A stretch of DNA of 64,000 nucleotides from assembly GCA_035293765.1 (NCBI GenBank), contig DATGMF010000037.1, forward strand, positions 62,001-126,000. The letters run 5' to 3'. The position numbers and the translations under genes are program-made. The DNA comes from DASRHT01 sp035293765 (lineage in GTDB: Bacteria; Chloroflexota; Ktedonobacteria; Ktedonobacterales; Ktedonobacteraceae). Under the pieces are notes generated by a model. That model ran no database searches. It had not been told where the DNA came from and worked only from the letters and a program-made list of their open reading frames with translations. Positions 1 through 9,545 of the stretch are shown in pieces (the stretch's first letter is position 1; the number at the start of each line of letters is the position of its first letter).

Positions 1-592
1 TGAATAAAGGCCGTGCAGCGCCCGCGCACGCCCGGCGCCCGCGCAAGCTCTGCGTAGAGCGTACCGTTTTGCCTGTAACGCTTAAATAGTTCTAAGCTAA
101 ATTTTAGACCAAGACTTGCATCTATACCCTCTTTATCCACGTTGCACCTTCTATAGAAACTGAGAATGCCCGGTGTTGTAGTTAAGAAAAAGCTCTCTAG
201 CTCATTAATGGCATACTCTCTATTACTGATAATGAGATAGAAAAGCAACAACGCGTTTTATTTATGCAAATTTAACACATTGCTGGCGCGTTGTCCAGAG
301 TTTTACCTCCTGTTTGCTTGCTGGATGCTATCCACGCTTGAACAGGAGCGGGGCTGGCAGGATTTCACAGATGGGGGGAGATGGTGATATGCTTTCTGTT
401 GTAATGCTGTATCCTCAAGCGGGTCGAAAGCCATGAATTCCCGCTGCTTCCCTTGAGGGCAGTATATGCATCAAACCCTGAGATGTCAAGTGGAAATGCA
501 TCGAGGAATCGCTTTAATCTCAGTCAAGTTATTTGGCTGAGGATCACTGGGGATCACTGAAGGGTTTGTAATTAGTTACATAAGGAGAGCAA
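1..592. other. intergenic region, no gene recognised
   Basis: No convincing coding region is seen. The first 60 bases are GC-rich and the stretch from about 90 to 300 is AT-rich. Positions 413-503 hold copy 1 of the dispersed 95-nt repeat described separately. Just before the first gene a 10-base unit (ggatcactgg, ggatcactga) is repeated in tandem at 541-560. The downstream gene has a good ribosome binding site at 582-589. Confidence 0.5.
413..503 (+). repeat. 95-nt dispersed palindromic repeat, copy 1
   Basis: It begins with CCTCAAGCGGG, whose bases pair with CCCGC and TTGAGG about 20-30 nt later to form a bulged hairpin. A conserved tail follows with the blocks AGTATA, a run containing ATC, and TGTCAAGTGGAAATGCAT. 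The same blocks recur in the same order at 39242-39328 and 58426-58520. This copy is intergenic, upstream of the first oxidoreductase gene, in the same orientation as the other two. Confidence 0.75.
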
Positions 593-1609
593 ATGACGAC
601 AAGGCATCCTTTAACATTGGGGTACAAGGCTTCGGCGGAGCAGTTCGGGCCGAGAGAACTGCTGAACTTCGCGGTCGAAGCGGAGGCATGTGGGTTTGAT
701 AGTGTCTGGATCAGCGACCATTTCCAACCCTGGCGACATACTGATGGACATGCTCCATTTGCCTTTTCCTGGCTTGGTGCGGTTGGCGAGCGCACCAAGC
801 GCATCTTGCTCGGCACCAGCGTCCTGACGCCCACTTTTCGTTATCAGCCCGCGGTCGTGGCGCAGGCTTTTGGGACGCTTGGCGTGCTGAACCCTGGACG
901 CATGGTCCTGGGCGTTGGCACCGGCGAGTCGCTCAATGAGGTAGCTGTTAGCGCAGTAGAATGGCCGTCCGCGAAAGAGCGCCTGGCCCGTCTGCGTGAG
1001 GCCATCGCGCTGATTCGTCGTCTCTGGAGCGAGGAGTTCGTAACCTTCGAGGGCGAATACTATCGCACGCGTAACGCCACCATCTATGATCGTCCCGCGC
1101 AACCCATTCCCATCTATATTAGCGCGGGCGGACCCGTGGCGGCCAAGTTCGCCGGGCGAGCTGGCGATGGGTTTATCTGTACCTCTGGCAAGGGCGATGA
1201 ATTGTATCGCAATCAGCTCCTCCCGGCTGTAGAGGAAGGGGCAAAGGCGGCTGGCCGCGATCCCGCGAGCATCGAACGCACTATCGAGATCAAAGTCTCC
1301 TTTGATACCGACCGCGAGCGCGCCCTTGCCGATACGCGCATCTGGGCCGCGTTGGCGCTCCCCGCCGAGGATAAAGTTGGCGTTGAAGACCCGCGTGAGA
1401 TGGAGAAGAGGGCCGAGGCTGTGGCGGACCAGGCTCATCGTCGCTGGCTTGTCTCAGATAATCCAGAGGAACATATTGAGCAGATCCGTCCTTACATTGA
1501 ACTGGGTTTCACCCATCTCATCTTCCATGCGCCCGGCGACGATCAATCGCGCTTCCTTCAGCTTTACGCGAAAGAAATTCTCCCCAGGCTCAGAAAGCGT
1601 TGGGGCTAG
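593..1609 (+). CDS. LLM-class F420-dependent oxidoreductase, FGD-like
   Basis: A 338-residue luciferase-like TIM barrel. The opening (LGYKASAEQFGPRELL, then GFDSVWISDHFQPW) and the block LLGTSVLTPTFRYQPAVVAQ match the F420-dependent glucose-6-phosphate dehydrogenase group, which transfers hydride between a substrate and coenzyme F420. The block VLGVGTGESLNE and the YISAGGPVAAKFAGRAGDGF region are also typical of this group. The ATG at 593 follows AAGGAGAG at 582-589. The real substrate is unknown, since many members of this family are not sugar dehydrogenases. A nitroreductase-family gene follows after 31 bases, so the two are probably co-transcribed. F420 would come from the FbiC encoded at 20514. 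Confidence 0.88.
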   Translation: MTTRHPLTLGYKASAEQFGPRELLNFAVEAEACGFDSVWISDHFQPWRHTDGHAPFAFSWLGAVGERTKRILLGTSVLTPTFRYQPAVVAQAFGTLGVLNPGRMVLGVGTGESLNEVAVSAVEWPSAKERLARLREAIALIRRLWSEEFVTFEGEYYRTRNATIYDRPAQPIPIYISAGGPVAAKFAGRAGDGFICTSGKGDELYRNQLLPAVEEGAKAAGRDPASIERTIEIKVSFDTDRERALADTRIWAALALPAEDKVGVEDPREMEKRAEAVADQAHRRWLVSDNPEEHIEQIRPYIELGFTHLIFHAPGDDQSRFLQLYAKEILPRLRKRWG

Positions 1610-1640
1610 CCAGAGCAATGCGTGAGAAAAGAGAGGTGTT

Positions 1641-2150
1641 ATGATGGATGTTTTCGACGCAGTCCGCACTGTGCTGGCGGTCCGCCAGTTTCAGGAGCAG
1701 CCAGTACCAGAGCCTGTTGTCCGGCAGATTGTTGAAGCCGGACATCTAACTGCGAGCAGCATGAATGGTCAGCCCTGGCATTTTATCGTCGTGGAGGACA
1801 GGGAGACTTTGCGCAAGTTGGGATCGCTCGCGCAGACCGGGCCATATATCGCGCAGGCCCCGCTGGCGATTGTTGTTGGCATGGAGCAAAGCCGGTTTGC
1901 CGTCTCCGATGCGAGTCGGGCCATCCAATCGATGATCTTGACGGCCTGGGCCAATGGCGTCGGCTCAAACTGGGTCGGCTTCGAAAATCTCCAGCAAATA
2001 AATCCCGTGCTGGGCATACCAGAGGAGATCAATATCCTGGCTATTATCCCCTTTGGCTACCCGGTCCGTGGCCTGGGCAAGGGGAAGAAGAAGCGCAAAC
2101 CGCTTGGCGAGGTTGCCCACCGTGGGCGCTGGGGCCAGCCATTTGCGTAA
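1641..2150 (+). CDS. nitroreductase-family flavoprotein
   Basis: A 169-residue protein of the FMN-dependent nitroreductase fold. It has the N-terminal R-S/A-V-R-Q-F-type phosphate-binding segment (AVRQF), the ASSMNGQPWHFIVV block and the late IPFGYPVR segment seen in this family. It is slightly short for the family, as are single-domain members. Such enzymes reduce quinones, nitro groups or flavins with NAD(P)H. The start could be the ATG at 1641 or 1644, with GAGAGG at 1632-1637 as ribosome binding site. It follows the F420-type oxidoreductase closely and ends at a strong hairpin terminator, so these two genes probably form one transcript. Confidence 0.85.
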   Translation: MMDVFDAVRTVLAVRQFQEQPVPEPVVRQIVEAGHLTASSMNGQPWHFIVVEDRETLRKLGSLAQTGPYIAQAPLAIVVGMEQSRFAVSDASRAIQSMILTAWANGVGSNWVGFENLQQINPVLGIPEEINILAIIPFGYPVRGLGKGKKKRKPLGEVAHRGRWGQPFA

Positions 2151-2175
2151 AAATTTCTGAGTTGTGTCGCCTGCC

Positions 2176-2220
2176 AAAGAGCTTCAAGGTATCTCTGCGC
2201 CTTGAAGCTCTTTTCTTTCC
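2176..2220 (+). terminator. rho-independent terminator after the nitroreductase gene
   Basis: Perfect 14-bp inverted repeat, 2176-2189 pairing with 2200-2213, a 10-nt loop, and a T-rich tail (TTTTCTTT) from 2211. Confidence 0.9.
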
Positions 2221-2306
2221 CTTCTCGCCGCCACGGGCAGCAACAACGCTTTGCACATAGCGTTAGATCCTGCTTTTCCACGAGATTTCAATCAAATTTC
2301 TATGGT

Positions 2307-2338
2307 CAATAACACTTTAACCGGTTAAAGTGTTATTG
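2307..2338. promoter_or_regulatory. perfect 32-bp palindrome, probable operator
   Basis: Bases 2307-2322 are the exact reverse complement of 2323-2338, with no spacer and the centre TTAACCGGTTAA. There is no T-run after it, so it is not a simple terminator. It lies 66 bases upstream of the FHA-winged-helix gene. A central CG step in an AT-rich palindrome resembles LacI-family operators, but no LacI-type gene is in the window. The binding protein is unknown. Confidence 0.7.
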
Positions 2339-2403
2339 TAGAATTTATACGGAAAATTGCTTTTGCTGCCGCTAAATTCATTTAGAGACTGACGAGGGAT
2401 AAA

Positions 2404-3156
2404 ATGGATTCACTCCTTCCTTATCTTGAAATATCGGGGCCGGATGGACAACAGATGCATGTTGAACTGAGCGAGGATTACATCACTATAGGGCGCTTTG
2501 AGCAGTTCAACTCCATTGCTTTACAACCTGATCCGCAGCAGCTTATCACGCGCAAAGTGCATTGCGTCCTGGAGCGCAATCTGCATGGGTGGTGGGTTGT
2601 TGATAATGGCAGCGTGAACCGCACCTTTGTGCAGAGCGGCGGCGAGATGAAAGTGGTGGATGGCCGTGTTTTGCTCGCACCAGGCGATAGTATTTGCATC
2701 CTGGGGAAATTAACTGAAACGAGCAAGCCCCTCTACTGGAAACTCACCTTTCACGATCCTCTGGGCACTCGTCCTTCCGGGCGCGCTCCCTCTGTGGCCT
2801 ACCTGGAATATGATTGGATTCAAGCCCGGCTTTATCGCGTTGAGGGGGGCAGGAGGCAGGAGATCTACGACCTGCGCCCTCAAGAGCACAAGCTCATTCG
2901 CTATATGGAGCAGCGCAATCGCACCAATGGGAATGTGCCGGTGATGTGCCTCTACGAAGAATTACTGGCTGCTATCTGGGGCGAAGACTCGCTGCATACA
3001 GAGGTTGATGTCAACCACCTTGTCTGGGAACTGCGTAAGAAGCTAGAGCCCGATCCCAAAGAACCGCGCTTTCTCGAAACCGTGCGTGGCCTGGGTTATC
3101 GCCTGGTGACCCATTATATTCTGCCGCCATCGCCATCACTAGAGGAGGGAGTATGA
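2404..3156 (+). CDS. FHA domain and OmpR-type winged-helix regulator
   Basis: A 250-residue protein. Residues about 25-105 form an FHA phosphothreonine-binding domain (ITIGRFEQ, ITRKVHCVL, a later W-x-V-D-N-G-S-x-N block, and LLAPGDSI). Residues about 145-240 form a C-terminal Trans_reg_C winged helix (TEVDVNHLVWELRKKLE, then FLETVRGLGYRLV). It should bind DNA and read Thr phosphorylation, much as actinobacterial EmbR does, although EmbR has the reverse domain order. Its stop overlaps the start of the kinase gene by 4 bases (ATGA), so the kinase is a likely partner. A large palindrome lies upstream of it. There is no receiver domain. Confidence 0.88.
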   Translation: MDSLLPYLEISGPDGQQMHVELSEDYITIGRFEQFNSIALQPDPQQLITRKVHCVLERNLHGWWVVDNGSVNRTFVQSGGEMKVVDGRVLLAPGDSICILGKLTETSKPLYWKLTFHDPLGTRPSGRAPSVAYLEYDWIQARLYRVEGGRRQEIYDLRPQEHKLIRYMEQRNRTNGNVPVMCLYEELLAAIWGEDSLHTEVDVNHLVWELRKKLEPDPKEPRFLETVRGLGYRLVTHYILPPSPSLEEGV

Positions 3157-6100
3157 GTAACCAGCACTGGCTACAACGTCTGTTTGGCCGAAAGCCCGAT
3201 CAACAGAAGGTATCCCAACCGGCTACGCTCTCTGAAACAGAGATACAGCGAGTTGCAGCAGAGGTCAGGCATATCATTGAACAAACGGATGAGCGCACGC
3301 AAGCGGTGATTGCAGATCCTGGCGGCGAAGAGGCCCTGGCGACTGTCCCGGCTGTCTGGCAAATCGGAGACATGATCCTGAATCAGTATGAAGTGACGGA
3401 TAAACTTGGCGAAGGCGGTATGGGAACCGTTTACAAGGCTCGTCATCATGGCTGGGATATTGATCTGGCCGTTAAGTCCCCTCGACCGGAAACTTTTGCC
3501 ACCGAGAGCGGCAAAGCCAACTTTACGCGCGAGGCGGAAACCTGGGTCAATCTGCAACTGCATCCCCATATCGTTGCCTGCTATTATGTGCGCATTCTAG
3601 GAGGAATCCCTCGCGTTTTTGCCGAATACGTTGCCGGTGGCAGTCTCGCGGACTGGATTCGTCGCCGCCATCTCTATCAGGGTGGGCATGAGCAGGCATT
3701 GGAGCGCATGCTGGATATTGCCATCCAGTTTGCCTGGGGGCTGCATGCTGCCCATGAACAAAGGTTGGTTCACCAGGATATCAAGCCTGCTAATGTTATG
3801 CTCACCCCGGAAGGGCTCGTCAAAGTGACCGATTTCGGGCTGGCTAGAGCGCGAACTCTGGCGGGCGAACCGGTAAGCCAGAGCGAGAGCGGGTCACAGA
3901 GCATACTCGTCAGTGTGCGCGGCATGACTCCCGCGTATTGCTCACCGGAACAGGCGAAAGGGGAGGCGCTGAGCCGCAAGACGGACATCTGGAGCTGGGG
4001 CGTCTCCGTATTGGAGATGTTTGTGGGAGGAGTGACGTGGCGCAGCGGCGCTCTTGCTCGCGATGTGCTGGCAAGCTACGACACTCCCGATGACACAGCC
4101 ATCCCTCCAATGCCTAAGGCCGTGATGCTGCTCCTGGCTCGCTGCTTCGAACCTGCGCCAGAAAACCGTCCGGCCAGCATGCTGGATGTAGCGGCAGAAC
4201 TTCAGGCAATCTATGCCCAGGAAGTTGGACAGGCTTACCCGCGCAAGATGCCACAAATGGCGGAAATGCTGGCTGATAGCCTGAACAATCGGGCGCTTTC
4301 ACTTGCTAACCTGGGCAAGCTTGGCGAGTCTCAGCAATTGTGGGAGCAGGCATTGCAGGCCGATCCACGCCATCTGGGGGCAACATATAATCAGGGCGTG
4401 CTCAGATGGCGACGGGGAGAGATAACCGATGACGCTCTGTTGAAGCAGCTAGAGATCGTGCGCAACATTCACGAGCCCCGGTGGCAGGCATCTTATCTCC
4501 TTGCGCAGGTACACCTGGAGCGTGGGGATCGTGATGCAGCGCTGCCTTTGCTGCAAGAAGCCGCGCAACAGGCTCCTGCAGCGCCTGAAGTGCAACAATT
4601 GTATAACAAGGTGCGAGCACAGAAAAGTGCTACTAAGCCTACCATATCCACACTGGAAGGTCAGGGCAGCGATATCTACGCTGTAGATTTGAGCGCGGAT
4701 GGTCGTTTTGCCATCTCAACAGGTTATAGGGCGCTGGTGTGGGATGTGGACGCGGGGCGTTGCCTGCGTGTCTTGCAGCAAATGGAAATATGGCCCACGC
4801 CACGGGTAGCCGGTCTGAGCGCCGATGGTCATCTGGCGATCACCGGCCAGGGGCGAAAAATGTGGCTCTGGGATGTGCATACAGGGCGTTGTTTGCGCAC
4901 ATTGCAACAGCGCGGCGAAGTAATGAAGGCGAGCTTGAGCGCCGACGGCTCTCTGGTGATCTCAGGCGACGGCAGTAGTGCGCATATATGGGATGCGCAC
5001 ACAGGTCGTAAGATGCGCGCTTTACAGCATCCTCACGAGGTACAGGCAGTGGGCCTGAGTGTGGACGGACAGATAGCAGCGACCAGTTGCGGATTTTTGC
5101 CTCCAGGAGGCGTGAAGGGGAAAGAGAACACAATTCAGTTATGGGAAGTTGGCACCGGTCGCTGCTTGCTTACATTGGAGCAGGCCGGCGGAGGCGTTGA
5201 CGCGGTCAGCTTGAGCGCCGATAATCGCCTTCTGGCTGCGAATATCTCAGGCGCCATCCATATCTGGGAGACGAGCAGCGGGCGCAGCATCAAAGTTCTA
5301 TCGGCTCACAGCCATACCGCGCATGCGTTGCGCCTGAGCGCGGATGGCCGCTGGCTCGTTTCCGGTAGCCCTGATCGCACTGTGCGGCTCTGGGATGTCA
5401 ACGCGGGCCGCTGTTTACGTACGCTGCACCATGACGAATGGGTCTGGGGAGCGAGCATCAGCGCCGACGGGAAAAGGATCATCTCAGGTGGCACAGACGA
5501 TATCGTGCGCATCTGGGAACTGGATCAGCAGCGTATCCTCTGTTCCCTGCATCCCTCGCAAGCGTTTTCCCATACCGATGTAACGCAGACAAAAAGCCGT
5601 GCCGAAAAGCTGCTGGAGCAATTTGAGCAAGCATACGCGGGAAAACGATTTGGAGAGGCGCTGGCGCTGCTGCGAGAAGCACGCTCGCTGCCAGGTTGGG
5701 AGCGCAGACCCGAGTGCCTGGAGGCGTGGGCGAGGCTAACGCCGCATTGCTCGCGGACAGGTTTTCGCGCCGCCTGGTTGGCTCGGACCTTCGAGGTAGG
5801 CGCGCGAGCCGTTAATCTCAGCGCGGATGGTCAGTTGGCAGCATTCGCCAGTGGAGCGAGCATACAGGTATGGGAGATGAGCGAGGGAAGCTGTCTGCAC
5901 AATTTGCAAGGGCATACCGGCGACGTCAATACGGTCAGCTTGAGCAAGGATGCACGATGGATCGTTTCGGGGAGCAGCGATAAAAGCGTTCGCCTATGGG
6001 ATAGAAGCAATGGGCGCTGCTTGCAGGAATTGCAGGGGCATACAGACAATGTCATGACTGTGGATATAAGCGCGGATGGCAAGCTGATTGTCTCAAGCGG

Positions 6101-6683
6101 GCATGATGGCTACATACGGCTCTGGGAGGCGACGACGGGCCGCTGTCTACGTGTATTGGATGCCGCGCCAGGCGAGCGAGGGGTGCGCAGGTGGGTTTGG
6201 CGGGTGAGTATCAGCGTCGATGGGCGGCGGCTTCTTTCTGGCGGGCAAGACGGTTCCATGCGCGTGTGGGAGGTCGGCACGGGGCGGAGCTTGTATGTGC
6301 GCAAAGAGCACATTGGAGTGGTGACTTCGGTAAATATCACTGCGGATGGGCAATTTGCCATCTCGGGCAGCAATGACAAAACCATCCGTGTGTGGGAGGT
6401 AAGCACCGGTCGCTGTTTGCGCGTCATCGAGGCCAATTTCGGCATGCAGCATGATGTCAACATCAGTTCAGATGGTCGCTGGATCGTTTCGGGTGGCGCT
6501 AATCAATTGGTACAACTCTGGGAGGCCAGCAGCGGGCGCTGTCTCTGTACCTTGCAAGGTCACAATAACTGGGTACATTCAGTCTGCTTGAGTGCCGACG
6601 GGCGCTGGCTGCTCTCAGCAGCTCATGGTAGAACGATGTGCTTGTGGGAGCTTGATTGGGAGTTGGAGGCTTGTAGTTTGTAA
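3153..6683 (+). CDS. Ser/Thr protein kinase with TPR and WD40 repeats
   Basis: An 1176-residue protein. The kinase domain (about residues 78-350) has the glycine loop GEGGMG (86-91), Lys108 in AVK, HQDIKPAN at 207-214 and DFG at 227-229. The usual HRD arginine is replaced by Gln, so it probably does not need activation-loop phosphorylation. A TPR-like helical stretch follows (about 370-490). Two WD40 blocks follow, separated by a short helical spacer near 810-880. Repeats share an S-A-D-G-R, S-G-x-D, V-R-L-W-D/E, G-R-C-L pattern. No membrane segment is seen, so it is probably cytosolic. WD40 and TPR regions would recruit partners. It overlaps the upstream FHA regulator by 4 bases, which suggests translational coupling. 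Confidence 0.92.
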   Translation: MSNQHWLQRLFGRKPDQQKVSQPATLSETEIQRVAAEVRHIIEQTDERTQAVIADPGGEEALATVPAVWQIGDMILNQYEVTDKLGEGGMGTVYKARHHGWDIDLAVKSPRPETFATESGKANFTREAETWVNLQLHPHIVACYYVRILGGIPRVFAEYVAGGSLADWIRRRHLYQGGHEQALERMLDIAIQFAWGLHAAHEQRLVHQDIKPANVMLTPEGLVKVTDFGLARARTLAGEPVSQSESGSQSILVSVRGMTPAYCSPEQAKGEALSRKTDIWSWGVSVLEMFVGGVTWRSGALARDVLASYDTPDDTAIPPMPKAVMLLLARCFEPAPENRPASMLDVAAELQAIYAQEVGQAYPRKMPQMAEMLADSLNNRALSLANLGKLGESQQLWEQALQADPRHLGATYNQGVLRWRRGEITDDALLKQLEIVRNIHEPRWQASYLLAQVHLERGDRDAALPLLQEAAQQAPAAPEVQQLYNKVRAQKSATKPTISTLEGQGSDIYAVDLSADGRFAISTGYRALVWDVDAGRCLRVLQQMEIWPTPRVAGLSADGHLAITGQGRKMWLWDVHTGRCLRTLQQRGEVMKASLSADGSLVISGDGSSAHIWDAHTGRKMRALQHPHEVQAVGLSVDGQIAATSCGFLPPGGVKGKENTIQLWEVGTGRCLLTLEQAGGGVDAVSLSADNRLLAANISGAIHIWETSSGRSIKVLSAHSHTAHALRLSADGRWLVSGSPDRTVRLWDVNAGRCLRTLHHDEWVWGASISADGKRIISGGTDDIVRIWELDQQRILCSLHPSQAFSHTDVTQTKSRAEKLLEQFEQAYAGKRFGEALALLREARSLPGWERRPECLEAWARLTPHCSRTGFRAAWLARTFEVGARAVNLSADGQLAAFASGASIQVWEMSEGSCLHNLQGHTGDVNTVSLSKDARWIVSGSSDKSVRLWDRSNGRCLQELQGHTDNVMTVDISADGKLIVSSGHDGYIRLWEATTGRCLRVLDAAPGERGVRRWVWRVSISVDGRRLLSGGQDGSMRVWEVGTGRSLYVRKEHIGVVTSVNITADGQFAISGSNDKTIRVWEVSTGRCLRVIEANFGMQHDVNISSDGRWIVSGGANQLVQLWEASSGRCLCTLQGHNNWVHSVCLSADGRWLLSAAHGRTMCLWELDWELEACSL

Positions 6684-6722
6684 AGCGTTAAAGCATGCAT
6701 TCAACCAGGGAGGGATTTTTTC

Positions 6723-8048
6723 ATGAAAAACGATGCAGGGGAAAAGCTATACCAACTGACGCTCCACTATCGGCAAGCTACTGATTTCTATGCTCAGAAA
6801 CGTTACCGACAAGCGATAGCGAGCGCCGACGCTGTTTTACGGCACCTTCCTGATTTCATCGAGGCGCTCCATGTCAAAGGGAGCGCGCTGCATGGATTAG
6901 GGAAGTATACTCAGGCACTCCAATGTTTTGATAAAGCCATTAGCTTGAGATCCGACTATGCTGTAGCCTACATAGGCAAAGGTTATACGCTTAGTGAGCT
7001 TAGAGCATACGAGCAGGCGTTGCAAGCTTTTGACGCCGGGCTGGCTATTAATCCTCGTATTCCATCGGCTCACTTCAATCGGGGCATTGTGCTGGCCGAG
7101 TTAGGACGTTATCAAGAAGCCGTAGCCGCCTACGATGAAGCTCGACGCCTCGGCCTGGACCCATCCATGACTGAAGCATATTATGTGAAAAAAGGCAAGG
7201 CTTTGGGAAGCGCTGGTGATGTGATCGAGGCATTAAAAGTAGTTGTGGAGGGCATGAGGAGATTTCCGCGCAATTACGACCTATTTATGCTGAAGGGAAT
7301 CTTGCTCGATAATTTGGGACAGATGCAGTTGGCGCTTGAAGCTCTAGATCAGGCAATTCAACTCAATCATCGCGCGGCGGAGGGTAGTTATATCAAAGGT
7401 GAGATTTTGCGCAAGTCGGGGCAATTAGAGCCAGCGCTCGCGGCTTTTGAGCAGGCTCTCAAGCGGCAACCAAATTATCCAAATGCGCTGATAGGGAAGG
7501 GAATTGCTCTAGGAATGTCAGGTAGGCACAAAGAGGCAGTGCGCGCTTTCACGAAAGCGCAGCGCCTCGATCCTAAAAACGTGGATGCCTATGATAATTT
7601 GAGTAACGCTCTCATGTTACTCGGTCAGCCTCTAAAAGCTTTAGGCGTTGCGGAAGATGGAATACGGCTCAGTCCCCATAATGCTGAGCTCTATCGCAAG
7701 AAAGGTCTGGCCCTTGAACATTTGCAACGTTATTCCGAAGCCCTGACGGCCTATGATCGGGCTCTTTTCTACGATCCTGGGGAAGCGAACGCCTATCACG
7801 ATAAAGGGGTATTGTTGGATAAGATGGGCAAGCCAGAAGAAGCTCTGGATGCGCTGAACAAAGCATTGTCTTTAAATCCGCAGGCGGCTACCTCCTATCA
7901 TAGTAAAGCGATTGTGCTGCACAAATTGCGCCGCTACCAGGAAGCCATCGAAGCCTGCGATGCGGCTCTCAAGATAAATCCGCAATTCTTGCCTGCCCGT
8001 GTGAAGAAAGAGCGTATCATGAACGACATGGCATCAAGAACGATATAA
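6723..8048 (+). CDS. TPR-repeat protein
   Basis: A 441-residue protein made almost entirely of tetratricopeptide repeats of 34 residues, about twelve in tandem. The typical pattern is A-x-x-x-K-G-x-x-L-x-x-x-G, then Y-x-E-A-L-x-A-Y/F-D-x-A-L, then P. There is no signal peptide or membrane segment. The ATG at 6723 follows AGGGAGG at 6709-6715. It lies 39 bases downstream of the WD40 kinase and 25 bases before the FHA kinase, so it is probably part of the same operon and acts as a scaffold for one or both kinases. No enzymatic domain is visible. Confidence 0.9.
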   Translation: MKNDAGEKLYQLTLHYRQATDFYAQKRYRQAIASADAVLRHLPDFIEALHVKGSALHGLGKYTQALQCFDKAISLRSDYAVAYIGKGYTLSELRAYEQALQAFDAGLAINPRIPSAHFNRGIVLAELGRYQEAVAAYDEARRLGLDPSMTEAYYVKKGKALGSAGDVIEALKVVVEGMRRFPRNYDLFMLKGILLDNLGQMQLALEALDQAIQLNHRAAEGSYIKGEILRKSGQLEPALAAFEQALKRQPNYPNALIGKGIALGMSGRHKEAVRAFTKAQRLDPKNVDAYDNLSNALMLLGQPLKALGVAEDGIRLSPHNAELYRKKGLALEHLQRYSEALTAYDRALFYDPGEANAYHDKGVLLDKMGKPEEALDALNKALSLNPQAATSYHSKAIVLHKLRRYQEAIEACDAALKINPQFLPARVKKERIMNDMASRTI

Positions 8049-8073
8049 GGGCTCTACTGGCTGTTGTGAATAC

Positions 8074-9468
8074 ATGTGTGATGAAAGGATGGCCGATATG
8101 GCAGGGAAACTGAGGCTGAGAGTTACTGGCGGCCCCAGAGCGGGGAAAGTCTTCGTTTTTGATCAGCACGATACGTTACTTGTCGGTCGTATGACCGATT
8201 GCCACGTTTGCCTGCCGGACGATCCGCATGTTTCGCGCCATCACTTTCTTTTAGAAGTGAATCCGCCCGATGCCCGGTTGCGCGACCTGGGGAGCCTGGC
8301 AGGGACTTATGTCAATGGGCAAAAATACGGTGGCCGTCAGAGGCATGAGACCCCGGAAGAAGGAGCCAGACACGTCTATCCCCAGGTTGACCTGCATGAT
8401 GGGGATGAGATCAAGGTGGGCAGGACCATGTTCCAGGTGTATGTAGAGGCACCGGTCCAGCTTCCCATACGCGTCTATTGTGGGCGTTGCCACAAAGATG
8501 TCTCCAATGAAGTCAACTCAGCTCGCCAGGGTGAGTATATCTGTGAGCAGTGCCAGCGGTACCTTGAGAAGGAGCCGCAGGCGTTGCTAGCTGTGGCGCT
8601 CGATCCCGAAGTTGCGCGCATTCAGCAGGCCATTCGCCTTGCCGACTATGATATTGGGGAACAGATCGGCGTGGGAGGGATGGGGGCCGTTTATCTGGTG
8701 AAGCACAAAAAAACCGGTGAACAGGCAGCAATCAAAGTGCTGCTCTCCAAAGTGCAGGTGGATGACCTGGCACGCGGGCAATTTCTGCGCGAGATCGAGA
8801 CGACCCGCAGGCTACGCCATCCCTATATTGTGCAATTTCTCGGTAGTGGCGCTGCGGGCAGCATCTTCTATATTCTCCTGGAGTACTGCGCGGGCGGCAG
8901 CGTCGCGCACCTGATGAGGCAGCGTGGAGGACGACTTTCACTGGGTGAGGCCAGGCCGATTCTGCTGCAAGCCCTGGAAGGGCTGGCGTATGTGCATGCG
9001 GAAGGATTCGTCCATCGTGATCTCAAGCCCCAGAATATCTTGCTCAGTGGCAGTCCGGGGCAATGGGTTGCGCGTATTTCCGATCTGGGGCTGGCAAAAA
9101 GCTTCGAGCAATCTGGCTTGAGTGGAATGACCGCTACAGGCGATGTTTCCGGCTCTTTTCCCTTTATGCCACGCGAGCAGCTCGTCAACTTCAAACATGT
9201 GCGGCCTGTCTGCGATATCTGGGCGATGGGGGCCACCTGCTACAACATTCTCACCGGGACGCTGCCACGTTCTCAGCAACCCGAGCAGGACCCCATCGAG
9301 GCTATATTGCGCAACGAGATCATACCACTACGCCAGCGCGCCCCCCATATACCAGCTCAGATAGCCGGAGTGATTGATCGTGCGTTAGCGACTATCGAGC
9401 GTGACCGCTATCAGCATGCCGGTGAGATGTACGAGGCTCTCATGCATGCTTTCGCTCAGACTGATTGA
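8074..9468 (+). CDS. Ser/Thr protein kinase with FHA and zinc ribbon
   Basis: A 464-residue protein, or 456 if the ATG at 8098 is used. The latter is better placed behind AAAGG at 8084-8088. Order of domains: FHA at about 15-130 (VGRMTDCHVCLPDD, VSRHHF, GTYVNG), a zinc ribbon at about 137-160 (CGRC then CEQC), then a complete kinase domain at about 195-455. The kinase has GVGGMG, AIKVL, HRDLKPQN (His at residue 314) and a DLG in place of DFG, which is tolerated in active kinases. It is the second kinase of the block. Its own FHA could bind the phosphorylated form of the first kinase or itself. Confidence 0.92.
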   Translation: MCDERMADMAGKLRLRVTGGPRAGKVFVFDQHDTLLVGRMTDCHVCLPDDPHVSRHHFLLEVNPPDARLRDLGSLAGTYVNGQKYGGRQRHETPEEGARHVYPQVDLHDGDEIKVGRTMFQVYVEAPVQLPIRVYCGRCHKDVSNEVNSARQGEYICEQCQRYLEKEPQALLAVALDPEVARIQQAIRLADYDIGEQIGVGGMGAVYLVKHKKTGEQAAIKVLLSKVQVDDLARGQFLREIETTRRLRHPYIVQFLGSGAAGSIFYILLEYCAGGSVAHLMRQRGGRLSLGEARPILLQALEGLAYVHAEGFVHRDLKPQNILLSGSPGQWVARISDLGLAKSFEQSGLSGMTATGDVSGSFPFMPREQLVNFKHVRPVCDIWAMGATCYNILTGTLPRSQQPEQDPIEAILRNEIIPLRQRAPHIPAQIAGVIDRALATIERDRYQHAGEMYEALMHAFAQTD

Positions 9469-9545
9469 ATTTGCTAAATGTAACAGATTTATAAAATCTC
9501 TTTGCGATCATCTGTTGCTCAACATATCTCATAGTGGAGGTTCCT

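Noticed and set aside
611..1438. 275-residue open frame on the minus strand
   Set aside because: It is antisense to the clearly homologous F420-type oxidoreductase and shows no family motif.
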